Source: Nelumbo lutea
Lineage: Eukaryota; Streptophyta; Magnoliopsida; Proteales; Nelumbonaceae
DNA: 64,000 nucleotides
Assembly: GCA_022828595.1 (NCBI GenBank)
Contig: JAKGHH010000004.1
Coordinates: forward strand, 84,348,270 to 84,412,269
Reading direction: 5' to 3'
Shown here piece by piece: positions 35,401 through 45,816 of the stretch. Below the pieces are notes generated by a model. That model had not been told where the DNA came from and did no database searches. It saw nothing but the letters and a program-made list of their open reading frames with translations. Numbering within the stretch: position 1 is the first letter of the stretch; every line of letters starts with the position of its first letter. A program made the position numbers and the translations under genes.

Positions 35401-36753
35401 TGGGTATTTACCGTGAAACATAATGCTGATGGTTCCATTGAAAGGTATAAAGCCCGATTAGTTGCAAAAGGATTTACTCAGACTTGTGGTATAGACTACT
35501 TGGAGACTTTTGCCCCAGTGGCAAAGATGATCATATTCGAGTTCTGTTAGCCCTTGCAGCGAGTTATTCTTGGCCTTTGTTCCAGATGGATGTTAAAAAT
35601 GCCTTTCTAAATGGAGACTTACAGGAGGAAGTCTACATGCAATTACCCCCTGGGTTCTATGATGCAAAGACAGGTAAGAAGGTTTGCCGACTGAATAAAG
35701 CCTTGGAAAATTCGACTATGTACAGGCCCAGTCAGACCATACATTGTTCATTAAGAGAGTGGACTCTTCTTTAACCTTACTTGCTGTATACGTGGATGAT
35801 ATCGTGGTGACAGGGAATGATAATAGTGAAATTGAGTCCCTCAAACAACTTCTTCATCAAGAGTTTAAGGTGAAAGATCTGGGTGCACTACGATATTTCT
35901 TGGGTATTGAGGTTGCTAGATCTAAACATGAGATCTTTATTTCCCAAATGAAGTATGTTCTAGATCTGTTAGCAGAAACTGGAAAGTTGGGTGTCAAGCC
36001 TGCAGATACACCTATTAAACAGAATCACAAGATCAGTGCAGTGGGTGGAGAGCCTCTTGAAGACAAAGCTATGTTCCAACGGTTGGTTGGAAAACTCCTA
36101 TATCTCTGTCTCACCCGACCAAACATCAGTTATGCAGTCAGTGTTATCAGTCAGTACATGCATTCTCCTAGAACTACCCACCTCTTTGCAGTTGAGAGAA
36201 TATTAGCATACTTGAAGGGATGTCTAGGTAGAGGTATATTATTCAAGAATAATGATCACATGAAGATAGAGGTCTATACAGATGCTGATTGGGCTGGGAG
36301 TGCTGATGACAGGAGGTCTACCTCTGGATATTGTGCCTTTGTAGGAGGTAACCTTGTCTCTTGGAGGAGTAAGAAACAAAGTGTTGTTTCTCGCTCTAGT
36401 GCTGAAGCTAAATATAGATCGATGTCTAATGGAGTGGCTGAAATCCTATGGCTGAGGTCATTACTTGAAGAGTTGGGAATTGATTATGAGAAGCCCTTGA
36501 TGCTGTATTGCGATAATCAGGCTGCTATTAATATAGCTCACAATCCGGTACAACATGACAGAACTAAGCACATCAAAGTTGATCGACATTTTGTTAGAGA
36601 AAGGGTTTCATCTCAAGAAGTGTGTCTTCCGTATGTCACCTCCAGCATGCATCTCTTAGATCTTCTCACTAAGGCTGTTCCAAGGAAGAAGTTAGAGGCA
36701 GACCTATGCAAGTTGGGAATGATAGACATCTATTCCCAACTTGAGGGGGAGTT
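32486..36753 (+). pseudogene. Degenerate gag-pol of copia A
   Basis: Read in order: gag (UBN2-like; FDGFNYLEWAQS, LNVARAYELK, NRVFEFLAGLNSDYD); zinc knuckle C-x2-C-x4-H-x4-C (near 33238-33280); protease VIDSGASDHMTS (33566-33601); GAG-pre-integrase and the integrase HHCC region (CESCELAKHC); integrase core (HTDVWGPY, LRSDNAKKYF, QQNGVAERKNR). RT follows ([36 protein letters not shown], catalytic YVDD near 35789). The last domain is RNase H (YTDADWAGSADDRRSTSGY, SRSSAEAKYR). It is broken by stop codons in gag (near 32620, 32668 and at 32873), a stop at 34193, a frameshift near 34550 and a deletion near 35710 that removes part of RT between the fingers and YVDD. It cannot make a working polyprotein. 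Confidence 0.9.
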
Positions 36754-36761
36754 TAGAGCAC

Positions 36762-37114
36762 TGATGTGGGCCCCATGGCTGTGGTTCCCACTGTGTTCGT
36801 ATGACAGCACAACATGTACTCTTTGTTAGTTATGTCACTGGTAGTTGGTAGTTATTTCAAACAGCTTGTTATTTCAGCTTATTATATTAGTTTATTTGCC
36901 ATGTAAGCATTAAGGGCAATTCTGCCTTTTTCTACAGTTAGTAAACTTATAAATATTAAGAGTGGGGCGGCAGATTCATTAATTCAACCCCTCTCTCTCC
37001 TTTCTAAAACCCTTGTGTACTTCTCTTCTCCTTTTCCTCCTTTCTTCTTCTTTTCTCCATCAAAATCTTTTTTTCTTTTTGATTCAAGAATTATTGTAGT
37101 CTTGATCGACTACT
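36762..37114 (+). repeat. 3' LTR of copia A
   Basis: It begins TGATGTGGGCCCCATGG right after the polypurine tract and ends …GTCTTGATCGACTACT. It matches the 5' LTR throughout apart from scattered substitutions and one short length difference. Confidence 0.88.
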
Positions 37115-37307
37115 ATAAAAAAAGGTAAAGTTATTCACTTATAAGAAATTCAATTACAAGAGAAAACCTTGTACAAAGAGATTTTGTGCCAGGGAAGAAG
37201 ACGGACCCAGTACATCCAACCTGAAAATAACGACCAACTAAATATTTCTTACATAAAGAAATCTTATTTGCAACTATTTTGGTGTAAATCTTATTTTCTT
37301 TTAAGGA

Positions 37308-38222
37308 TTTTTTTTTCTATCAGCAACACAGAATTGGTTTCATTAATAAAAATCAGGTATGCATACAACAAGAGGTTCTGAAAAAAAAAAGAAAAAACAC
37401 AGCTGTAGAAAAGCTGACCAAACCCAAATGTTACAATTGTGCCCACAACAATTGAACTCTTTGTACTTTTGTACTTCTTGATTAGCTAGACCATCTGCCA
37501 AACTGTTGGCAGTTCTTCTCATCCACTTAACTCTGATTGTCATGTGCTTTGATAGCCATTTGAATTGCCTGAATTCATTCCTCAGGTGCCATGTCACCCC
37601 CTCCCCCTCCTTCAGCCACTTCACAACAGTTCTCAAGTCACCCTCAATGATTAGTCTATGAATGCCCAACTCTTTTGCCTTCTCAACCCCATATACTGCA
37701 GCTAATAGTTCTGCAATTGCCATATCACCATGTTCAGAAGGTCCAGAATATAAGGCTATGATGTTTCCTTCCTTATCCCTGATGACCCCCCTATGCCTAA
37801 GGGGCCTGGATTACCCAAACAACTCCCATCAAAGTTCAATTTCTTCCAGCCACATAATGGAGGTGATCACTTCTCAATAGATTTTTGTCTTCTAGATGAT
37901 GAGGCAGCAATAGCAGTCCAAGCCCTACAGAAGTCTCCAACCTTGAAGTCTGAAAAAAGTTTCAAACTTTTTGCCCAGTGTGCCACTCTTAAAGTTATGA
38001 TTTCTACCAAGGCTTCCTTGCTCCTTTCCCTTTCTTCAAATATTCTTAAATTTCTTTCTTCCCAAACTGTCCAAAGCACTGCTGCACTTGTACATCCCCC
38101 CAAGATCCTACCCCTCCTTTTAGTATAGCTAAAGACAAAAGGGCTAAACAATCCTTCTGAACCATCAGGAGAAGACCATCTGCAACCAAAAAGGAAAGAA
38201 AACAAATTCCAAATTGTAGAGA
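37308..38222 (-). mobile_element. 3' end of an L1-type LINE, antisense in the CCX intron
   Basis: Read on the minus strand, a zf-RVT end (IWNLFSFLFGCRW, AAVLWTVWEERNLRIFEE, 38215-38010) is followed by an RNase H domain. That domain includes AIAELLAAVYGVEKAKELG, EGDLRTVVKWLKEG, WMRRTANSLADGLANQEV and runs to about 37470. A 3' UTR follows with TTGCTGATAG and a terminal A tract (T run at 37308-37316). The upstream part of the element is missing at 38222, where copia B begins. It is a non-functional fragment. Confidence 0.8.
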
Positions 38223-38561
38223 AGATGGGCCGAATGACCCATAGGCTGTTTATCTTTCTTTGTTTTTTATGTTCTTTGCTATAATGGGCCTTAATCTGGG
38301 CTTTATTCTTTCTTGTGCTATGTTTTTTAATTTCTTGTCCAACTAGGGGCCTCTCTGTAAATTATCGAAGTGTAACTTAATGAAATGGAATTAGGGGTGT
38401 AAGAGAGAAGATTATGTTAGAAAATCTCTCTCTTTGAACCCTAGTTGCCGCCACCTTCTTCTTCTTCTTTTCTCTTCTTGAAACTTGATTTCTGCTATTT
38501 TCTTTTGATTTTTTGCAACTTTTTAAACAGTCATTTCTTTTCAAAAGGCTATTTTTCTTCT

Positions 38562-38573
38562 TGGTATCAGAGC
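38562..38573 (+). promoter_or_regulatory. Primer-binding site of copia B
   Basis: TGGTATCAGAGC follows a CTTC-ended LTR-like stretch and matches the initiator tRNA-Met site. It fixes the right end of the 5' LTR at about 38561; the left end (TGGGCC at 38226) is inferred from where the LINE homology stops. Confidence 0.85.
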
Positions 38574-38900
38574 AAGCTCGTTTTTCCCCTCTTTTCACCT
38601 CTTGCTTCCCAAACACAGTGTGTATGGAGAACTTAATCGTATGAATAGTTAAAGAAACCTATTTCAGTCTAGTTGTTAGTGACCGAATGCCTTTCTCATC
38701 CTTCATCTTGAAGATCGAATCAAGTGGATTGGTGTTTTGTGAAGTCTACAAGGAGCGGCTGAGATTTCTCTGTTTCTCCCGGTGTGACGCAAGTAGCTGG
38801 TGCAACTGCATAGAGGTTGGCTCACAACACAGTTTTTTGTCCTGTCTTCATTTGTTGTTATTCGAAGTTGTTAGAAGTTATTTTTGAAGTATTTAAGAAG

Positions 38901-41900
38901 ATGAACCCTTCAGAAGTTGAAAACAAACATGCCGCTGAATTTAGACAGGTTCCGGGAGCCTCTATAGACTCTCTACTGGTTGTGACCACAGTCAAGCTGG
39001 TTGGAACTAGTTATCTGGCTTGGTCACAATCAGTAAAAATTCATATCTGCAGTAGAGGCAAATGGGATTTTGTCTCCGGGAGCAAGAAGGCTCCTTCGGA
39101 AGATTATCCATCATATGAAAAACGGATGCAAGAAAATTCTATTGTTATTGGATGGCTTGTGAAGTTAATGAAACCACAGATTAATCAACACTATTTGTGG
39201 ATGGATTCTGCGAAGGAAATTTGGAATAGTGTTGCTGAAACCTATTCCCAGAAATTAAATGTGGCCAGGGTTTACAAGCTGGGAAGTGATGTGAAGAATT
39301 TGAGACAGGGGGAGAAAACATTAGCTGTATATTTCTCAACACTGAAGTTTTTATGGCAAGAAATAGATTTGATAGAAGCTGTAGCCTGGGACACCACTAA
39401 TGATGTTGAAACCTATAGGAAACTTGTTGAGAGAAACAGGGTATTTGAGTTCTTGACAGGATTGAATCCAGAGTATGACGTTACAAAGCAAAATATTTTA
39501 TCCAAGGATAGTGTTTCATTGTCCCAAGCTTATGCCTTGGTAAGTAGTGAAGAAATTAGAAGACTTGTCCAGGTCCAAGGGGCTGGTCTAAATGATCACT
39601 TTGCTAATATGGGAGTGAAACCCAAGGGAGTTGCAGGGACTTCAAGTAGCTTAGGGAAGAAAGAGATTATTTGTGAGTACCGTAAAAAGCCAAAACACAC
39701 TAAAGACAAGTGTTGGAAATTGCATCCTGAGCTTCTTCCTCTTTGGTTTCAAAAGAAGTCTGATAGTATGAAGGTAGGGAGTGCCAATATTGCTGCTGAT
39801 CCAGATAGTGACAGATACCAAACTGAAGAGATGACGACTAGTGAGCATTTAGCAGCTATGAAGGTAGAATATGAAAAGTTTGGGAGGATGATCAGTCACC
39901 TAGAGGGTATGGCTTCTTCTTCCAACCCTCCAGGAAATTCAACCTCTTTTGCATTTGCTCATTCAGGTATACGGGCTTCTACCAATCATGCAACAATTTC
40001 AGATAATCGTAGGATCCCTTAGATTATTGATTCCGGTGCTTCTGATCATATGACCAGCCTTTTCACTTTCTTTGTTTCTTATGATTTACTTCCTGGCCGT
40101 GACAAAATCACCATAGCCGATGGCTCTCTTGCCCCTATCTCCAGCAAGGGAACCATCAAGGCTACATATTCCTTAGTACTTCCTTATGCTCTTCATGTAC
40201 CCAAGCTAAATACAAACTTGTTATCTATAAGTAGCTTAATTAAGTCATTGAACTGTTGTGTAACCTTCTTTCCTTCTTACTGTGTTTTTCAGGATCTGGA
40301 GTCTCAGAAAGTGATTGGGAGTGGCCATAAGGCAAATGGAATATATCTGCTGGACACTCTTGGACAAAGCCATGAACAACCTGGAAAAGTTGCTTTAGGT
40401 CTACATCTACAGAGCCCATCAATCGAGTCATGTTATGCCATTTTCATTTGGGTCATCTTTCTTTTTCTGCATTAAGTCATTTATTCCCAGAATTGCTTAA
40501 GGGAATTAGTCTGTCCAGTCTTCATTGTGAGTCGTGTGAATTGTCAAAACATTGTAGAAACAGTTATCCTCTGAGTAATAAAAGATCTTCTCATTTTCAT
40601 ATTGTGCACTCTGATGTGTGGGGGCCTTACCATTTACCTTCAATGGGTGGTTACAAATATTTTATCTTATTCATTGATAACTTTTCTCGGTTCACTTGGA
40701 TATTTTTGATGAAGTCCCGTGATGAAGTTCCCAGACTTGCAAGGCAATTCCATGAATTTGTCCTAACCCAGTTTGATACTAGAATTAAAATTTTCAAATC
40801 CGACAATGCAAAAGAATATTTTGGGAAAAACTTGACTTGCTATCTCACTGATTTGGGGGTTATTCACCAAAGCTCCTGTGTTAGGACCCCAAAATAGAAT
40901 GAAGTTGCTGAAAGAAAAAATAGGCATATTGTTGAAGTTGCAAGAAGTATTCTATTTGCCTCACATGTCCCTACAAAATTTTGGGGTGATGTTGTTCTCA
41001 CTGCAACCTACCTTGTCAACCGTATGCCATCCAAGGTTTTGGGGTTTAAGTCTCCCTTCAGTCTTCTTCATCCGGACAAGGATCTTTTTCCTATTCCTCT
41101 TCGTGTTATGTACATATTCCAAGTGTCCAGAGACATAAATTTGAACCAAAAGCCCACAAGTGTATCTTCCTGGGTTATTCCCCCACACAAAAGGGTTACT
41201 GTTGTTTTGGTCCGAAGACTAGCACTCGGTATGTCTCAATGGATGTCACCTTTAATGAGCTCTCTTCCTTTTATGATTCTTCTCAGGAGAGGCATTGTCC
41301 AAAGGGGGAGAATTTGTCACAGCTGTTTGCTCTTCCCCTTCATCTCCCAGTTGAGTCTTTTGCTGAGACTCTTCCTCCTTCAAATGAGTCAAGGGAGGAT
41401 CAGTCATTTCACTCTCATTCAAGTGTTCTTATTCCTCCTCCTTTACCTCCTTGTCCTCTTTTTAATCCCAGGTTGTATCAACAATAGAGAACCAGAAATG
41501 AGCAGATTGTTTCCCCTACAACACATGAGCCTCCTGCGCTTCCAATCACAGTAGAGACAATATGTACTGATACAACCCTTTTGGAGCCATCCTTCCCAGA
41601 CCTTGATATCCCTATTGCTATTAGGAAAGGAAAAAGGAAGTGTATTGCACATTGCATTTCCAAACACCTTTCTTATAGTTTGCTCTCTCCTTCATATTTT
41701 GCCTACCTTTCTTCTATTGCTTCTTAACCCAATTCCCAAGTCTGTGTTAGAAGCTCTTCTGTTGCTTCCTTCCCAGACCTTGATATTCCTATTGCTATTA
41801 GGAAAGGAAAAAGGAAGTGTACTGCACATTGCATTTCCAAACACCTTTCTTATAGTTTGCTCTCTCCTTCATATTTTGCCTACCTTTCTTCTGTTGCTTC

Positions 41901-42060
41901 TAACCCAATTCCCAAGTCTGTGCCAGAAGCTCTTACTATTCTAGAATGGAGGTATGCTATGAAAACAGAAATTGATGCCCTGCATAAGAATGACACTTGG
42001 GAAGTGGTTGATTTGCCTGAAGGGAAGGATCCAGTAGGCTGTAAGTGGGTACTATCAAAT
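38901..42060 (+). pseudogene. Degenerate, truncated gag-pol of copia B
   Basis: Gag starts at the ATG at 38901 (MNPSEVENKHAAEF) and keeps one frame to 40020: TSYLAWSQSVKIHI, YLWMDSAKEIWNSV, NRVFEFLTGLNPEYDV. The zinc knuckle reads CEYRKKPKHTKDKC, so its second Cys is replaced by Arg. A TAG stop sits just before the protease motif (IDSGASDHMTS near 40024-40056). A frameshift near 40450 precedes the integrase (CESCELSKHC, HSDVWGPYH, FKSDNAKEYFG, VAERKNRHI), with another stop near 40895. A tandem duplication with period 177 bp starts at 41591 and 41768. The coding ends in RT. It is inactive. Confidence 0.85.
41591..41944 (+). repeat. Two-copy tandem duplication, period 177 bp, within copia B pol
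   Basis: CCTTCCCAGACCTTGATAT at 41591 and 41768 starts two copies that stay near-identical through AAGGAAAAAGGAAGTGTA, CCAAACACCTTTCTTATAG and CCCAATTCCCAAGTCTGTG. The period is divisible by three, but the copies differ by an indel near CTTCTTAACCC / CTTCTAACCC, so the frame is lost anyway. Confidence 0.9.
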
Positions 42061-42066
42061 ATCATG

Positions 42067-44072
42067 CTGATGGCACCATTGAAAGGCCCAGAGATTTCAT
42101 TGACCAATTCATGTTTTTACAGCTAGAATGAAAGAAGTTTGTTCTATAATCTGTTGGATGAGAAAACAGGACAGAATTACCATGGAAGTTCAGGCCGTTG
42201 GTGAGACAGTTACAATCCTTGGGTTCCTTATTGAATAGCTCATTCAATTGGGAAGGCCAGAGATTTCATTGACCAATTCATGTTTTCATAGCTTGAATGA
42301 AGGCAATTTGTTCTATAAATCTCTTGGATGAGAACACAGGACAGGATATGATGGAAATTCAGGCCATTAGTTTCCTAGTTGAATATGGTGTCTATATTCT
42401 ATAAAGACAGATGTGAACTATTATGTTAGGTTTATCCTTTTCTTTTTGAGAAAGTTATTTAAAGGGGTTATATATAACTGGAAACCCCAAAAAAGTTATA
42501 CAGTGAAGGACCAAAATAATAACAAGATGGGCTCTCCAAACAGAAACTAGAAAACGAGTATATTTCTGGATATGCTTGTCCATCAGACCATCCAAAGACA
42601 AAAAAAAATATTATCTTGGGTTTATAAGCAGAGTCATTGTAAACAAACATTTTTGAGTTGAATTTAATGAAATAAAAAAAAAAACATATTAGTTCTGTTT
42701 TATATTTCTTTTATAATTCAAATTCTCAACTCTCCTTCCTTCACCACCATGTTCCCTGCAATAGAACTTTCTCCTTCCTGTCCTACATTAGACAGCAAAT
42801 CACCTTTTTATTTGTTATGTGTCTCAATATGAAAACATTTATATTGTTTTTCTGGTTATTGGTTCTTTATCCACCAGGATATTCAAGATATCCTTAGGAA
42901 ATGGCATTCCATCCCATGGGCACTTGGTTCCAGGGGTAAGATAATGTGGAGATGCCTTCTGAATCCAATATTTTGCTGCACTTAGGAAAGAAGTTATGGA
43001 CAAACTTTTCAAAATAAGGAATGGCCCTGTTAAGTCATGGATGAGCAATGTACTAGTTAATAGTGATTCAGTGGTTCTAGATATTGGAGATTTTCAAAGG
43101 TGTCATGAGAGGCTTGATTATCAAAGAATATATTGCTATTATTGGATCTTCTATTTTATTGTAGACAATGACTGTTTGTGCCTCTCCTAGTGTAAACTCC
43201 AAGTTAAACTATGATGAATGTTAGGGGAGATCAAATCAACGTAGGATGGATGGGGGACGGGAATATTATTAGTGGCCCTTAGAGGCTCTTCCATTGTTCT
43301 ACCATATTAGAAAGGCAAGATACCAATTGATTTTCTCATTCCATTGGATTCTTAAACTAGCCAACTTATTGTCCAGTAGCCTTATGAGAGGACTCATGGA
43401 GCAGGATCTCAACTCGATATTCCTTTGCCATCTTGAGGATATTTTTTGGGTACATTTTTGTTGATGGGACTGATATCTGGTATTGGGTATTCAGAGTGAA
43501 CCTTTCATTCCATTGGATTCTTATATCAGCCAGATGGTAGCGAATAGCTTTATGAGAGGTCTCATAGAGTGTAATTGTACTTTGATATTCCATTGCCATC
43601 TTGAGGATGCAAATTTTTGTATATATTTTTGGAGGGGATCACGGGACTCAAATCTGGATGTTGGGCGTCCTCAAATTAACATTTCTGTGTTTAGTCTTGG
43701 GGCTTTGCATTGTGTATCTTTTTTACACTTGCACTTTGATGCAATACCTTTTACATTGTTGATAAAACGGAATAAGATATTTAAGACGTATTGGCTATGC
43801 TTTTTTATGTAGGGAAGATAGAAATAACTAAATTGTCACAAAAGCAATTAAGACAGAAAGTGCCCTGGTTAGTATTTGCTATATTGTTTATCTACACCAA
43901 AGAATCATGAATTTCAATTTCAAAAAAGTTAAAAAGTATTGGAATATTGCAGTCTTTAACCTTTCAAACCCTATTAGAGACGCTCTTGATGTAAAACAAA
44001 ACCTTGAAAGGGGTTGAGACTGTTAAACACGATCAGTGTTACCATTAATTTAAACTAGTTAACAAATATGAA
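42067..44072. other. CCX intron, unclassified sequence with local duplications
   Basis: Two direct-repeat pairs are visible. One is around 42085-42200 and 42255-42370 (AGAGATTTCATTGACCAATT, TTGTTCTATAA-TC-TTGGATGAGA). The other is around 43338-43460 and 43508-43630 (TTCCATTGGATTCTTA, TTTATGAGAGG-CTCAT, GCCATCTTGAGGAT). They may be relics of one degenerate retroelement, but no domain is recognisable. Confidence 0.5.
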
Positions 44073-45066
44073 AAAGTAAAAGGGCAATTTCTTAAACTAC
44101 CCTTATGGTTTAGCTAATTAACTAACTCTATCCTTACTGTTTACATATTGTCTTAAAGTACCCCTACTGTTTCTAACAATTGACATTGTCATTAAGTGCT
44201 AATGAAAAAAAATGAAATGTTGAATTTGCCCTCCACTATTCATCAAAATTTCAAAATAAAACTTAACTGATGAAAATTTTGAAGAACTGTAATCTCTTTT
44301 CCCTTTTGTCATTATGTGGCATTTCTCAGGGAAAGCCCATCAACAAGGAGCAAGAGGCCACCCTCCACTCCAAGCCTGCCGTTGCCGCTCTCGTTCAAAC
44401 CTCAGTAGCAACCTTCTCAAGCTGCATTTGTAAAATAGATGATAACCGGTTAACACGGGAGACTCAGGAAACTATAACAAACAAAGGAATTAACGGAAAC
44501 AAAACCCATAAGCCACAAGCCAAAATCACCACTTAATAATGAATTAACGAAAACAAACCCAAAAACAATTAATTTCCCAACTTTCTCACTAGTAACGAAA
44601 ACATACCCAGAAACAATTAATTTCCCTACTTTTTCACCAGTATTACTGAGAAGATGTAGACCAATCACACCACAACCATTGGACCACTGCCCATTTCTCC
44701 TTTAGGTTATTCTCATCATTGTCATCTCAGTTCTACTTTGTAGTCAGATCCCAATGATTTTCTCTTTCCCACCATTACACTTCATCAGTCCCTCCATTTT
44801 TCCAAGCCTGAAAATAACTTAATTCTCAAACTATGTTAACAATGACTTAACGTAAAAGAATAAACTGATCTGCTAAAAAAACGGAAGCAGACACATTTAG
44901 AGAGATAAAGAGAGAAGAATCTCTCTGTGAGAGGTTTCTGTAACAACAAAACCCATGAGGCTTTTGGGGTTTGGAATGGAGGGAGCTGTACAGATTGGCA
45001 ATCAGGGTGCTTTTACTCTGGGGAATTTCTTAAAGTAGACGGCAATCGCTGTACAGATCGACAACT

Positions 45067-45180
45067 GACCATATCGTAACAGATCATGCATTCGACAGGC
45101 CCCTTGGTGAGCTTGTCTTGAATTTACTGTACAAGCTGTGGCACATTCAATTCCTTGGGTGCATGATTCTTCACTTTCCT
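45067..45180 (-). pseudogene. Captured NFXL1-like exon fragment inside the Pack-MULE
   Basis: Minus-strand translation reads …RKVKNHAPKELNVPQLVQ, then a TAA stop, then IQDKLTKGPVECMICYDMV before diverging. This matches the stretch before and into the RING-like finger of plant NF-X1-type zinc-finger protein NFXL1 (family pattern LPQLVQEIQ-KL-KG-VECMICYDMV). The stop replaces the Glu codon. Only about 37 codons are recognisable. The same region contains a longer open frame in another phase (45002-45310) that is a shadow. The fragment has no catalytic role as it stands. Confidence 0.75.
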
Positions 45181-45460
45181 CCGCAGATGAGAAGGCTGGG
45201 CCACATAGCTTCTCCAAACAAAATTGCCTCCATGCCGACTCTCTGCCAGTATGAATTGAATAAACTGGAATATGAATAAAATCAAATCCAATCCAAACAC
45301 AAATGCCCAAATAGCCCTAATCTTGATCCCTTCTCAACTGTTCAATATAAACCAATAAAACAAAGAAACTATTCAGCAGTTAGATTCAGTTTCGAAACGA
45401 AGGAATCCAAAACGAATTGAAGTGAAATTATAGCATAAAAGAATTGATGAATTACAGTAC

Positions 45461-45612
45461 CTGAATCTCAGGAAAAAAAATGAATATCCAACCATTTCTC
45501 CTCCAGTCCCCTTCCACAATGTAACGGGTTCTGGGCCTTCTGGTGAAAATGATGTCGATGTATTCATAGTCTCTTGGCTGGTGATTTTTCTCCCACTGGG
45601 ATTTGCAGAGAC
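45461..45612 (-). pseudogene. Captured DUF506-like exon fragment inside the Pack-MULE
   Basis: Minus-strand translation reads SGLCKSQWEKNHQPRDYEYIDIIF, shown in part here as GLCKSQWEK and DYEYIDIIF, then TRYIVEGDW. That order matches the DUF506 / PDDEXK-like plant family (G-x-C-x-S-x-WE … YEYIDV … RYIVE-D/N). The segment has an acceptor-like ATCAG before it and a CAG|GTACTG donor-like end, so it could be a copied exon with splice sites. The last dozen residues do not fit the family well, which suggests a frameshift or divergence. Confidence 0.5.
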
Positions 45613-45816
45613 CTGATGTTATAAAAGGTTATTTTAGGAATTTTAAAAAACATATCAGTTACATCTGAACGGAGTATGACGGAAAGTTAGCGGTAGGGGA
45701 GGTTTTAGACTATTGTCAGAAACAGTAGGGGTACTTTAAGACAATATGTAAACAGTAAGGGTGAGTTAGTCAATTAGCTCTATAAGGGTGGTTTAAGAAA
45801 TTTGCCCAAAGTAAAA

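Larger units (their letters stand above)
31399..37114 (+). mobile_element. Ty1-copia retrotransposon with both LTRs (copia A)
   Basis: A complete but inactivated element in the CCX intron, sense orientation. LTRs of about 365 and 353 bp flank a primer-binding site for initiator tRNA-Met, a gag-pol region and a polypurine tract (TTGAGGGGGAG near 36741-36751). The domain order protease-integrase-RT-RNase H identifies Ty1-copia. The LTRs differ by a small number of substitutions plus a short indel/duplication (extra GACAGCATAGCATGTACTC copy in the 5' LTR), so the insertion is fairly recent relative to the LINEs. A target duplication is not convincingly visible (TACAG before, ATAAA after). Confidence 0.9.
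38226..42066 (+). mobile_element. 3'-truncated Ty1-copia retrotransposon (copia B)
   Basis: Sense-strand copia element with a putative 5' LTR (38226-38561), primer-binding site, gag, protease, integrase and only the first part of RT. RNase H and the 3' LTR are absent. The last recognisable coding is the RT fingers motif (AMKTEIDALHKNDTWEVV … DPVGCKWV) near 41955-42050. Its left end abuts the broken end of a LINE, so it probably inserted into that LINE. It is related to copia A at the gag and protease level but clearly diverged. Confidence 0.8.
44082..45807. mobile_element. Pack-MULE (Mutator-like element carrying host gene fragments)
   Basis: Terminal inverted repeats of about 100 bp: the left end GGGCAATTTCTTAAACTACC… through TATTGTCTTAAAGTACCCC to CTACTGTTTCT is mirrored at the right end with only a handful of mismatches and one indel. 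A perfect 9-bp target duplication AAAGTAAAA lies at 44073-44081 and 45808-45816, the size expected for Mutator. No transposase is present. The interior carries at least two segments that resemble exons of unrelated plant genes, both on the minus strand (NFXL1-like and DUF506-like, annotated separately). It is inserted in the CCX intron. The host gene reads plus, so the captured pieces are antisense to it. Confidence 0.85.

Noticed and set aside
31394..37119. Target-site duplication for copia A
   Set aside because: Immediate flanks (TACAG before, ATAAA after) do not match well enough. LTR ends are eroded, so no duplication is claimed.
45002..45310. 102-codon minus-strand frame in the Pack-MULE
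   Set aside because: It is the longest frame there, but the NFXL1-like similarity is in a different phase that contains a stop, so this frame is a shadow.
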